A stretch of 64,000 nucleotides of DNA from Rhodospirillaceae bacterium (GTDB lineage: Bacteria > Pseudomonadota > Alphaproteobacteria > Rhodospirillales > JABHCV01). Positions 39,085 to 46,978 of the stretch are shown here, in pieces. Numbering within the stretch: the first letter of the stretch is position 1; each line of letters starts with the position of its first letter. Below the pieces are notes generated by a model. That model was not told the DNA's origin, searched no databases, and saw only the letters and a list, made by a program, of their open reading frames with translations. The stretch covers positions 248,001 to 312,000 of the forward strand of contig JABJHA010000004.1 of the NCBI GenBank assembly GCA_018662005.1, in the 5' to 3' direction. The position numbers and the translations under genes are program-made.

Positions 39085-40451
39085 TGAATAAAACGCCAGG
39101 CCTCCCAAATGGGCTGATTATCGCCGCACCCTCATCGGGAAGCGGCAAAACCGTGCTGACCCTGGGGCTGCTTAGGCATTTGTCGCGTGTTGGCGTTCCG
39201 GTGGCATCGCTTAAGGCCGGTCCCGATTATATCGATCCGGCCTTTCACACAGCGGCAACCGGCCAGCCGTGTTACAACCTTGACCCGTGGGCTATGCGAC
39301 CGGCGTTGCTAAGCCATACTGCGGCCCTTGGGGCCCGTGAAGGGGGGGCCGCGACAGTCATTTGTGAAGGAGTCATGGGACTTTTCGACGGCGCTATTAT
39401 GGAACAAGGCTCGACCGCCGATTTGGCTGAAATTACCGGCTGGCCGGTAATTTTGATTATCGATGCGGCGGCGCAGGGCGCTTCGGCCGGGGCCGTGTTA
39501 CGTGGCTTTGCCACCCACCGCCCACAATTTTCTCCTGCAGGGGTGGTCTTCAACCGGATCGGTGGGGATCGTCACCGCGATGTGTTGAGCAAGGCGGCAC
39601 AAGCCGCAGCCCCCGATATAAAAGTACTTGGCTTCGTCCCCCGTAAGGGCGACTTGCAGTTACCTGACCGTCACTTGGGGCTGGTGCAGGCGCGCGAGCA
39701 TCATGACCTGGAAAATTTTCTCGATACGGCAGCAAATCTTGTCGCTGAAAATATCGATGTCGACGCCTTGCTGGCTCTCGCCCAACCCCTGAAGCCATCC
39801 GTTGGTGAGGAGCCCGGATTTATCAAGCCGCTGGGACAACGCATCGCCATCGCCGATGATGAAGCCTTTTCATTCCGTTATCCGTTAATTCTGGAAGGCT
39901 GGAGGGCTGCGGGGGCAGAGCTTTCGTTTTTCTCGCCCCTTGATGATGAAGCGCCAGCCAAGGATGCCGACGCCGTCTACCTGCCTGGCGGCTATCCTGA
40001 ATTGCATGGTTATCGTTTAGGCACAGCCAACGTCTTCATGGGCGGTCTTAAAGAAGCCGCCGACAGGGGGGCGGTGATATTTGGTGAATGCGGTGGATAC
40101 ATGGTTTTGGGCAAGGGGCTCATTGACGCCGATGGCGAGCGCCATGTGATGGCGGGATTGTTGCCGCTTGAGACCTCGTTTGCGAAAAGAAAGCTGCATC
40201 TGGGCTATCGTCAGGTTGAACTGGACGCAGGCGCATCTCTTGGTTCGGGTGGCGTGTTGGGGGATCCGGGACAGCGTTTTCGCGGTCACGAATTCCATTA
40301 TGCGTCAGTGATTAATGAAAGCCCCGGGGCGCCGTTGTTTAAATCGAAGAACGCCGCCGGAGATGATCTGGGACTTGCCGGTCTTGCCGATGGCCGGGTC
40401 ATGGGGTCGTTTATTCATCTGATCGACCGGGCGGATAGTGATGACACTTAA
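39084..40451 (+). CDS. cobB: Cobyrinate / hydrogenobyrinate a,c-diamide synthase
   Basis: Amidates the a and c side chains with glutamine and ATP (anaerobic homologue: CbiA). The 455-residue protein has the P-loop APSSGSGKTVLTLGLLRHL, SLKAGPDYIDPAFH, EGVMGLFDG and a glutamine amidotransferase C-terminal domain with catalytic Cys in GECGGYMVLGKG and His in GHEFHYASV. It begins inside the Sco stop (TAATG). The a,c-diamide is the product CobN would act on in the aerobic route. CbiA acts on cobyrinate, so the same gene serves either. Confidence 0.95.
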   Translation: MNKTPGLPNGLIIAAPSSGSGKTVLTLGLLRHLSRVGVPVASLKAGPDYIDPAFHTAATGQPCYNLDPWAMRPALLSHTAALGAREGGAATVICEGVMGLFDGAIMEQGSTADLAEITGWPVILIIDAAAQGASAGAVLRGFATHRPQFSPAGVVFNRIGGDRHRDVLSKAAQAAAPDIKVLGFVPRKGDLQLPDRHLGLVQAREHHDLENFLDTAANLVAENIDVDALLALAQPLKPSVGEEPGFIKPLGQRIAIADDEAFSFRYPLILEGWRAAGAELSFFSPLDDEAPAKDADAVYLPGGYPELHGYRLGTANVFMGGLKEAADRGAVIFGECGGYMVLGKGLIDADGERHVMAGLLPLETSFAKRKLHLGYRQVELDAGASLGSGGVLGDPGQRFRGHEFHYASVINESPGAPLFKSKNAAGDDLGLAGLADGRVMGSFIHLIDRADSDDT

Positions 40452-40899
40452 ACCTGTCATCCAGAATGAACCACCATTCTGGCATCAAAAAACACTGGTC
40501 CAGATGAACCCGCAAGAATGGGAATCACTGTGCGACGGGTGCGCCCGCTGCTGCCTGGAAAAGCTGGAAGATTCCGATAGCGGCGAAGTCAGCTATACCA
40601 ACATCGGCTGCGGCTTGCTTGATGTGCAGGCGTGTCGCTGCACCAATTACCCTGAACGCAAACGATATATGCCCGATTGTGAACAATTGACGCCCGGCAA
40701 CATCGCCTTTTTGAAATGGATGCCCTCAACATGCGCCTACAAGTTGCTGTCTGAAGGGAAGGATTTGCCTGACTGGCACCCATTGGTAACAGGTGACCCG
40801 AATTCGGTTCACAAGGCGGGAATATCCATTCGCGGTCGCGCCGTCGCCCATGAAGATGCCGGTGATTTTGAAGACCATATTGTGATCTGGCCTAAATAG
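40441..40899 (+). CDS. YcgN-family (UPF0260) cysteine-cluster protein
   Basis: A 152-residue cytoplasmic protein of the YkgJ/YcgN group. It has a conserved cysteine cluster: CDGCARCCLEKLED, then IGCGLLDVQACRCTNYPER, MPDCEQLT and MPSTCAYKLL, which would bind Fe-S or zinc. The C-terminus (ISIRGRAVAHEDAGDFEDH) is also typical. GTG 40438 and ATG 40441 are adjacent in-frame starts; I use ATG. It overlaps the end of cobB by 11 bases. No defined biochemical role is known for the family. Confidence 0.9.
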   Translation: MTLKPVIQNEPPFWHQKTLVQMNPQEWESLCDGCARCCLEKLEDSDSGEVSYTNIGCGLLDVQACRCTNYPERKRYMPDCEQLTPGNIAFLKWMPSTCAYKLLSEGKDLPDWHPLVTGDPNSVHKAGISIRGRAVAHEDAGDFEDHIVIWPK

Positions 40900-40915
40900 T
40901 GAGAAAGATTTTTAA

Positions 40916-41833
40916 ATGACAGATACCCTAAAAGGCGTTTTCGCCGCTGCCCTGACGCCCTTGAACAGCGATTTGAGTGTTGATCATGAAAGGCTTGTCA
41001 GCCACTGCCGCTGGTTACTTGAAAATGGTTGTGACGGGCTGGCCGTATTGGGCACGACCGGCGAAGCGAACTCGTTTAATCTGTCTGAGAGAATCGGCAT
41101 TCTAGAGACTCTTTCCGATGCCGGAATTCCGGGCTCCGCCCTGATGCCCGGCACCGGTAGCTGTTCGATCCCCGAAACCGTTGAAATGACCAGGCGGGCC
41201 GTTGATCTGGGGGCTGCAGGGGTGCTGATGCTGCCGCCATTTTATTATAAAAACGTCAGCGACGAGGGTCTGTTCGCCGCCTATAGCGAAGTGATCGAGC
41301 GGGTTAGCGACGCCCGGCTTAAAGTTTATCTATATCATTTTCCGCAGATGTCGGCGGTACCCCTTAGTTACGATTTAATCGAACGTTTGCTTAAGCGTTA
41401 TCCGGATACCATCGCCGGTATGAAAGACAGTTCCGGGGTGTTTGACAATATGGCTGGCGCCGCTGAAAAGTTTCCAGGCTTCGGCGTCTTTAGTGGCGGC
41501 GACGACTTCCTGTTGCCGCTTCTGAAAAAAGGCGGCGTCGGGTGCATAACGGCGGTCTGCAATATTGCCTGTAATCTGTCGGCAGAGCTTTACCAGGCAT
41601 GGCGAAACGATGACCCGGCTGCGGAAGATTTACAAAAGAAATTAATCACGGTCAGGGAAGCGGCCCAAACCTATCCATACAGTGCGGGTTTGAAATCCCT
41701 GCTCGCTCATTACAGTGGTGATCAGGGCTGGACCACGGTGCGCCCGCCGCTGGTCGCCCTGGATGAGACACAAACCGCGGATCTGGTTGGTCTTGTTGCG
41801 GCTACGGGACACACCCTGCCGCCTTTAGGTTGA
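40916..41833 (+). CDS. Dihydrodipicolinate synthase family (class I aldolase) protein
   Basis: A 305-residue (beta/alpha)8 aldolase of the DapA/NanA family. It has the GTTGEANSFNLSER substrate motif, the conserved Tyr region KVYLYHFPQ and the Schiff-base lysine in AGMKDSSG (about residue 167). The motif around the lysine (KDSSG) resembles sugar-acid or pyruvate aldolases more than true DapA, where KEA is common, so lysine biosynthesis is not certain. The actual substrate could be a 2-keto-3-deoxy sugar acid. It lies 16 bases after the YcgN-like gene. Confidence 0.88.
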   Translation: MTDTLKGVFAAALTPLNSDLSVDHERLVSHCRWLLENGCDGLAVLGTTGEANSFNLSERIGILETLSDAGIPGSALMPGTGSCSIPETVEMTRRAVDLGAAGVLMLPPFYYKNVSDEGLFAAYSEVIERVSDARLKVYLYHFPQMSAVPLSYDLIERLLKRYPDTIAGMKDSSGVFDNMAGAAEKFPGFGVFSGGDDFLLPLLKKGGVGCITAVCNIACNLSAELYQAWRNDDPAAEDLQKKLITVREAAQTYPYSAGLKSLLAHYSGDQGWTTVRPPLVALDETQTADLVGLVAATGHTLPPLG

Positions 41834-41836
41834 CCG

Positions 41837-42556
41837 GTGGGGAATGCCCGAAAAAAGGTGTGCGAAGATCATCACAGCATCGATATTGATGGTCGTGAGA
41901 TACCACTGATCGTGCGGCGTCACCCACGCGCCCGACGGATCATCCTGCGCGTCAATACGGCGGGCGAAGGGGCGGTGGTGACGATCCCCGCCCACGCGGA
42001 CCCGGCAGATGGCATTGAGATGGCGCGCCGCCAGTCGGCGTGGTTGGGTCAGCGTCTAGATGACATGGGCGCACGCACCGAATTTAACGATGGCGTCCGG
42101 GTCCCCTATCGGGGCCAGGACTATACCTTGCGTCATGATCCGGCAGCCCGTGGCACGGTCTGGGTCGAAGGTGATGAAATCCACGTTACCGGCGACGCCC
42201 GCCACATGACCCGGCGTTTGAGCGACTGGATGAAGAAGCAGGCGCGAGCCGAAATCGCGCCGCTTGCCCATACCAAGGCGGCCAGCATCGGTCACACCCC
42301 GTCGCGCATTACCATCCGTGATACCCGCACCCGTTGGGGTTCGTGTTCCCATAAAGGCGGCCTGTCTTTCAGTTGGCGTCTGGTGATGGCGCCCAACGAT
42401 GTTCTTGATTACGTCGTCGCCCATGAAGTCGCCCATCTGGAACACATGAACCACAGTCCTGCATTTTGGCAAACCGTCGATACGCTGACCGCCAACGCCA
42501 GCCATGGACGGAACTGGTTGAGCGACAACGGCAGCGCCCTGCACCGGATTGGTTAA
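41837..42556 (+). CDS. YgjP-like M48-type metallopeptidase (DUF45)
   Basis: A 239-residue protein with a C-terminal zinc peptidase-like domain. Features are TRWGSCSHKGGLSFSW, then DYVVAHEVAHLEHMNHS with the HExxH motif (about residues 196-200) and the third ligand region a short way on. The N-terminal half has the usual VRRHPRARRIILRV opening. YgjP homologues occur in bacteria with little functional data; roles in protein or DNA-crosslink turnover have been proposed for the broader SprT/M48-like group. It uses a GTG start at 41837. Confidence 0.88.
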   Translation: MGNARKKVCEDHHSIDIDGREIPLIVRRHPRARRIILRVNTAGEGAVVTIPAHADPADGIEMARRQSAWLGQRLDDMGARTEFNDGVRVPYRGQDYTLRHDPAARGTVWVEGDEIHVTGDARHMTRRLSDWMKKQARAEIAPLAHTKAASIGHTPSRITIRDTRTRWGSCSHKGGLSFSWRLVMAPNDVLDYVVAHEVAHLEHMNHSPAFWQTVDTLTANASHGRNWLSDNGSALHRIG

Positions 42557-42559
42557 GTG

Positions 42560-42979
42560 ATGAAACAGGCTCAACACAAAATCGTTATGGCGACTGAAGG
42601 ACAGGGACTGTATGAATTTACCGATCAGGTGGTGAACTGGGTATCCGGACAGGGAATTGCAGAGGGACTGTTGACGGTTTTTTGCACCCACACATCGGCC
42701 AGCCTGACCATCCAGGAAAATGCCGACAGTGACGTGCAGCGCGATCTGCTGACTTTCTTTGCCAACCTTGCGCCAGAAGACCCGTCCCTGTATCGCCATA
42801 CCATGGAAGGGTCCGACGACATGCCGGCACACATCAAAAGCGCCCTTAGTGATGTGTCGTTGTCGATCCCCGTTCAGGGTGGCCGCCCGACACTTGGCAC
42901 CTGGCAAGGGATTTATTTATTTGAACATCGAACCCGCCCTCACAGCCGCACTGTGATTCTTCAACTAATGGGAAACTGA
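42560..42979 (+). CDS. YjbQ-family (UPF0047) protein
   Basis: A 139-residue protein of the YjbQ/UPF0047 family, small homotrimeric enzymes reported to have weak thiamine-phosphate synthase activity. Conserved landmarks are FCTHTSASLTIQENAD, the DDMPAHIKSAL segment and LGTWQGIYLFEHR with histidines and Glu that would form a metal site. GTG 42557 precedes ATG 42560; both give the same frame. It starts directly after the YgjP-like stop, so cotranscription is likely. Confidence 0.9.
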   Translation: MKQAQHKIVMATEGQGLYEFTDQVVNWVSGQGIAEGLLTVFCTHTSASLTIQENADSDVQRDLLTFFANLAPEDPSLYRHTMEGSDDMPAHIKSALSDVSLSIPVQGGRPTLGTWQGIYLFEHRTRPHSRTVILQLMGN

Positions 42980-42983
42980 AATT

Positions 42984-43688
42984 TTGACCCTTTCCGCCTT
43001 GATTTTCGACGTCGATGGCACCTTGGCCGATACCGAAGAAGCCCATCGCCAGGCCTTCAATCTGGCTTTTGCCGCCGCTGGTCTTGATTGGCACTGGGAC
43101 CAAAATTTGTATACCCGCTTGTTGTCGGTGACCGGCGGTCAGGCGCGGATAGGTTTTTTTCTGGAGCAAAGCCAAAGGCCCGCCCTTGCCGATCCGCACA
43201 TTGCCGAATTACATAAAAGCAAGACGGCGTTTTATGTGGAAGCCATGCAGGCTGGGCGGGTCCCTTTGCGACCCGGTGTTGAGCGCCTGTTATGCGAGGC
43301 CAGGGATCAAGGCTTGACGCTGGCCATCGCAACGACGACGACGCCGGTTAACTTTCAATCTCTTATAGAAAGCACATTGGGGAGGGCGGCACTGGACTGG
43401 TTCGCGGTTATTGGAGCCGGTGATTGTGTCGAAAACCTGAAACCCGCCCCGGATGTTTATCTTTGGACGCTGGACCGCCTTGGGCTGGAGCCATCCCGGT
43501 GTCTGGCCTTTGAGGACAGCGCCAACGGATTGAAGGCGGCGACGGCAGCCGGGCTTGCGACCATCGTGACACCCTGTCCCTACACCAAAGATCACGACTT
43601 TACCGGCGCGCTGAGTGTTCATGATAATTTGGATGAACCTGAGCGTGTTGACGTTGCATTTTTGCGGCAACTGCATGGCCGCCTTTAA
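42984..43688 (+). CDS. HAD-family phosphatase of the CbbY/Gph type
   Basis: A 234-residue haloacid dehalogenase-superfamily phosphatase. The nucleophile motif is LIFDVDGTLADTEEAHRQAFN, with a cap domain after it, then AIATTTTPVNF (motif II), an E/K-rich motif III region and CLAFEDSANGLKAA (motif IV). The end YTKDHDFTGA resembles CbbY proteins, which dephosphorylate sugar bisphosphates such as xylulose 1,5-bisphosphate. No rubisco genes are near, so the substrate is open. The start is a TTG at 42984 with only a weak ribosome-binding site. Confidence 0.88.
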   Translation: MTLSALIFDVDGTLADTEEAHRQAFNLAFAAAGLDWHWDQNLYTRLLSVTGGQARIGFFLEQSQRPALADPHIAELHKSKTAFYVEAMQAGRVPLRPGVERLLCEARDQGLTLAIATTTTPVNFQSLIESTLGRAALDWFAVIGAGDCVENLKPAPDVYLWTLDRLGLEPSRCLAFEDSANGLKAATAAGLATIVTPCPYTKDHDFTGALSVHDNLDEPERVDVAFLRQLHGRL

Positions 43689-43739
43689 AATTTCAGGATG
43701 AACTGTTACAGTCTCCCTTGCCCATTAAAGGAGAATTCA

Positions 43740-44039
43740 ATGCGCTTTTTTATCATTGTCGGTTTGCTTTTGTCGCTGATGTCGTTTGAAGACGCCCGCT
43801 CCGAGACGCTACTGCAGTGCATGGAAAAATGTATTAGTTACGAAGGCGGCAATTCCGACACCAACAAGGCGACCTGTAAAACCCGCTGCGGTTCTGCGAT
43901 GATCAAACAAAAGCCCGCCGGAATGCGTGATTGCAAGGGCGAGGTAAAAGCCTGTCGGTCTAAATGCGGCAAGGAAAAAATCGGCCAGCCGAGCGCTTGT
44001 CACAAGGAGTGCAAGGCGCTGCAAATGTCGTGTATTTAG
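43740..44039 (+). CDS. Small secreted protein with tandem CX3C helical-hairpin cysteine pattern
   Basis: A 99-residue protein with a signal peptide of about 20 residues (MRFFIIVGLLLSLMSF then ARSE). I do not recognise it as a named family. The mature part has ten cysteines in a regular layout. First comes CX3C-X14-CX3C (CMEKC and CKTRC). Then comes CX6CX3C-X10-CX3CX6C (CRSKC and CHKEC), which is symmetrical about its centre. These patterns suggest two disulfide-locked helical hairpins, recalling the twin CX3C design of small Tim proteins and alpha-hairpinins. ATG 43740 has AAAGGAGA upstream. It sits convergent with serB. It is likely periplasmic. Confidence 0.78.
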   Translation: MRFFIIVGLLLSLMSFEDARSETLLQCMEKCISYEGGNSDTNKATCKTRCGSAMIKQKPAGMRDCKGEVKACRSKCGKEKIGQPSACHKECKALQMSCI

Positions 44040-44932
44040 CTCGTGACAAATTGCGACTTGTGAAACCCCTGAATATATAAAAGCGCGCTCAAGTCGCCGT
44101 GATCGATGAAGGCATCGGCGACTTCTTTTAGGCTCTCCGAGGCGTGAATGGCGACGCCAAGACCTGCCGCCTGTATCATCATGATGTCGTTGGCCCCGTC
44201 ACCAACGGCCAGCACCTCGGCCAGTTGCAGGCCCTTTTGATCACATAATTCGTTTAGGATCGTCAGCTTTGCGATTCGGCCCAGCACCGGTTCTTCAACG
44301 GCGCCGGTTAATATGCCATCTTCAAAGATCAATTCGTTTCCCTTGTCATCATCAAAGCCGAGCCGTTCCGAAATACGGCTGGTGAAGAAACTGAACCCCC
44401 CTGACACCAGAATGCAGTATGCCCCGTGATGGGACATGGTTTGAACCAGTGTGCGCGCCCCTGCCTTAATGGTAAGACGATCCCGGTAGACGCTTTCAAG
44501 CAGATGCTGATCCATTCCCTTCATCAGCAACATTCGTTTGCGCAGGGCTTCTGAAAAATTGATCTCGCCTTTGATCACGGCGGTGGTGATTTCCCTGATT
44601 TGTGGGCCGACACCGAATGCGTCGCCCAGTTCGTCAATACATTCCTGATCTATGACCGTTGAGTCCATGTCGGAAATAAGAAGTTTTTTTCGACGGCCCC
44701 GAGTGGCGGTACAGGCAGCATCAATGGCTGTTCCTGACAAAGACTCACGAACCTGTTGGGTAACCTCAAGCGAGGTCAGGGGGGAATCCATGAAAAGATC
44801 ACAAGCCTCGTCCTCGGCCAGCCAATGGGGATCGACAGGGATTTCCAGACGCTGGCAAACACGCTCGATATGCGCGGTCTTAAGCGGATTGGTTTCGGCA
44901 TTGCCGATCAGGGTGAGGGCGTGGGAAGTCAT
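44036..44932 (-). CDS. serB: Phosphoserine phosphatase
   Basis: Final step of serine biosynthesis, dephosphorylating O-phosphoserine. The 298-residue protein has an N-terminal ACT-like regulatory region, then the HAD motif DMDSTVIDQECIDEL, the substrate-binding EALRKRMLLMKG region, VSGGFSFFTSRI and AVGDGANDIMMIQAAGLGVA. The length fits the SerB form with an N-terminal extension. The 3' end overlaps that of the cysteine-rich secreted protein by 4 bases. No local serine-pathway partner is visible. Confidence 0.95.
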   Translation of the reverse strand: MTSHALTLIGNAETNPLKTAHIERVCQRLEIPVDPHWLAEDEACDLFMDSPLTSLEVTQQVRESLSGTAIDAACTATRGRRKKLLISDMDSTVIDQECIDELGDAFGVGPQIREITTAVIKGEINFSEALRKRMLLMKGMDQHLLESVYRDRLTIKAGARTLVQTMSHHGAYCILVSGGFSFFTSRISERLGFDDDKGNELIFEDGILTGAVEEPVLGRIAKLTILNELCDQKGLQLAEVLAVGDGANDIMMIQAAGLGVAIHASESLKEVADAFIDHGDLSALLYIQGFHKSQFVTS

Positions 44933-45058
44933 CAGAATGGTTCGGATTATATCACATCCACTTAAAATACAAGGGTGGTATTTCGTATTCCTGTGGCCGT
45001 GATTGCAGTAGATTGGCTGGTATTACGGATCGAAAAATCAAGATGAACAGGGGCGGGA

Positions 45059-45247
45059 ATGACTCCACGCAATGAATGGCGATATAATTTTACAGGCTGG
45101 CTTCTGTTTACCGTGTCGGCGTTGTTTTTTATCTGGTCTGCACTCGAGGCGGGTGACCGGGTTTACATCATCGCCAGTTTGTTTTTTTTAATTGCCTGTC
45201 TGGTGTTTCTGGTGCCTGTCTGGCGGCTGCGGCCACCGCGGGATTAG
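45059..45247 (+). CDS. Small two-helix membrane protein
   Basis: A 62-residue protein predicted to have two membrane helices (about 14-29 and 36-53) with a short loop GDRVY between, basic residues at both ends and a proline-rich basic tail (RLRPPRD). I do not recognise it; YrhK-like proteins are of similar size and layout, but that is only a guess. A GGGGCGGGA stretch lies about 4 to 12 bases before the ATG. The small size makes the call less sure than its neighbours. Confidence 0.55.
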   Translation: MTPRNEWRYNFTGWLLFTVSALFFIWSALEAGDRVYIIASLFFLIACLVFLVPVWRLRPPRD

Positions 45248-45365
45248 CGAATAAGATCAAAGCTATCGACCCTGCTTTTCAGCATATTGTCGAGCCAGTC
45301 CGGGTCCATTTGGGGAGCCGAAGATAACTGTAATTTCGTGTAATCGTGGTGCGGGGACTTCAAAT

Positions 45366-46136
45366 TTAACTTTCCAGGGAACCGGCATTGACGATGTGGC
45401 CATCGACGGGAATGGCCTGTCCTGACACCCGGGCGCCCTCCGGCGAGGCCAGGAAAAATGCCATGTTGGCGATGTCCTCAATGGATATGAACGTCCTGAG
45501 GGACGAGTCCGCCGTATAGCGGTCGCGGATGATCTGGGCATCAATACCCTTTTGTTCGGACTCCGCAGCAATCACCGCGTCCATACGGGGACCATCGACA
45601 CTGCCCGGGCAAATGGCGTTGACGCGAATGCCGTATGGGCCAAGCTCCATGGCCAGTGTTTTTGTGAAACCGATCAGCGCCCACTTTGAAGATGCGTAAG
45701 GCGCGCGCAATGGATAACCCATCATCCCCGCCGTCGATGAAATATTGATGACCGAACCGGCTCCTGCCTTTTTCAAATGAGGCACCGCCTGTTTGCAGCA
45801 CAAAAAAGCGCCATCCAGATTGACACCAAGACAGGCCTGCCACGCTGCAAGCTCAATGTGTTCCACCGCCGCTGTTGGCCCGGCGATACCGGCGCAATTG
45901 ACCAGTCCCGTCAAGCCGCCCATGCCATCGACGGCGGCATCAAACAGGTCGATGACGTTTTGCTCATTTGAAACATCGCAAAGGCTGGATGTCAGGCCGG
46001 GACGTTGGGCAAGGGTCTCCAATGCGCTTTTGTCGACATCGGCTATGTGGACGAGCGCCCCTTCGGACAAGAACTTCTCAACAATGCCGGCGCCGATGCC
46101 GGAAGCACCGGCGGTGACGATAATTTTCTGTGTCAT
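45366..46136 (-). CDS. Short-chain dehydrogenase/reductase, second SDR of the ligase operon
   Basis: A 256-residue classical SDR. NAD(P)-binding TAGASGIGAGIVEKFL begins the protein, with VNCAGIAGP for the NNAG motif and ISSTAGMMGYPLRAPYASSK for the Ser-Tyr-x3-Lys active site. The substrate is unknown. It follows the other SDR after 11 bases in a leftward operon with an acyl-CoA ligase, suggesting stepwise oxidation of a ring or hydroxyacyl intermediate. Start ATG at 46136. About 120 bases on its downstream side are non-coding. Confidence 0.92.
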   Translation of the reverse strand: MTQKIIVTAGASGIGAGIVEKFLSEGALVHIADVDKSALETLAQRPGLTSSLCDVSNEQNVIDLFDAAVDGMGGLTGLVNCAGIAGPTAAVEHIELAAWQACLGVNLDGAFLCCKQAVPHLKKAGAGSVINISSTAGMMGYPLRAPYASSKWALIGFTKTLAMELGPYGIRVNAICPGSVDGPRMDAVIAAESEQKGIDAQIIRDRYTADSSLRTFISIEDIANMAFFLASPEGARVSGQAIPVDGHIVNAGSLES

Positions 46137-46147
46137 GGGGATGTTTC

Positions 46148-46978
46148 CTACAGAGCCAGTCCGCCACTGGCGATAAGAACCTGACCGGTAATAAAATCTG
46201 ATTCAGGAATACACAACAGATAAACGGCGTTAGCGGCATCTTCTGTCGTTCCGGCCCGCCCAAGCGGTGTCAGGCTTTTGATGGTGTCGATCATTTCAGG
46301 CTGTATGCCAGCCTTAATCTCACGCCCACCGACGTCGACCAGATCATCCACGCCGTCGCTTAAAGCCTTCGTCATGCGGGTTTCAATAAGACCGAAGGCG
46401 ACACAATTAACGGTCACGTTATAGCGTCCCCATTCCTTGCCCAATGATTTGGTCATGCCGACCAGGGCGGATTTTGCGGCGGCGTAATTGAGCTGACCGG
46501 CATTGCCAAAAAGACCTGAAATGGACGAGATATTGACGACTTTTCGACACTGGGCCTGACCATCTTCTGCCTCACGTTTGGCGGCCTCGCGAATGAAATC
46601 AGCAGCCGCGCGAATGATCCTGAAAGGCGCTTTGGTGTGGACATCCATCATCGCGTCCCATTGCTCGTCAGACATTTTCTGGACCACATTGTCCCAGGTA
46701 TAACCGGCATTGTTGACGATGATGTCGATACCACCAAAGCTGTCGATGGCGGTGTTGATAAAGCGTTCGGCGAAATCATCAGCGGTGACATCGCCTGTGC
46801 AGATGGCGGCCTTGGCCCCCAGTGCCCGCACCGCCTCTGCGGTTTCAGCGGCGGCCTCGTCTTCAAGGTCATTGATGACCACGCTTGCGCCTTCGGATGC
46901 CAGTTTAAGGGCGATGGCGCGGCCGATGCCACGTCCTGACCCTGTGACCAGCGCCGACTTTCCTTTAAGTTTGCTCAC
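46148..46978 (-). CDS. Short-chain dehydrogenase/reductase, FabG-like, first SDR of the ligase operon
   Basis: A 276-residue SDR with TGSGRGIGRAIALKL, IVNNAGYTWDN and ISSISGLFGNAGQLNYAAAK, in which Tyr-x3-Lys is complete. It resembles FabG-like 3-oxoacyl reductases and 3-hydroxyacyl-CoA dehydrogenases. The GTG at 46978 overlaps the ligase stop (GTGA) and has GGAGG upstream, so I use it in place of the longer frame. It works beside the ligase and the second SDR, probably in degradation of a CoA-bound carboxylic acid. Confidence 0.9.
   Translation of the reverse strand: MSKLKGKSALVTGSGRGIGRAIALKLASEGASVVINDLEDEAAAETAEAVRALGAKAAICTGDVTADDFAERFINTAIDSFGGIDIIVNNAGYTWDNVVQKMSDEQWDAMMDVHTKAPFRIIRAAADFIREAAKREAEDGQAQCRKVVNISSISGLFGNAGQLNYAAAKSALVGMTKSLGKEWGRYNVTVNCVAFGLIETRMTKALSDGVDDLVDVGGREIKAGIQPEMIDTIKSLTPLGRAGTTEDAANAVYLLCIPESDFITGQVLIASGGLAL

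Noticed and set aside
45244-45365. Minus-strand frame between the small membrane protein and the first SDR, ending in a hydrophilic tail (KSRVDSFDLIR)
   Set aside because: It could be the end of a lost gene, but it is under 45 codons, has only a late ATG giving about 21 residues, and no homology can be judged by eye.
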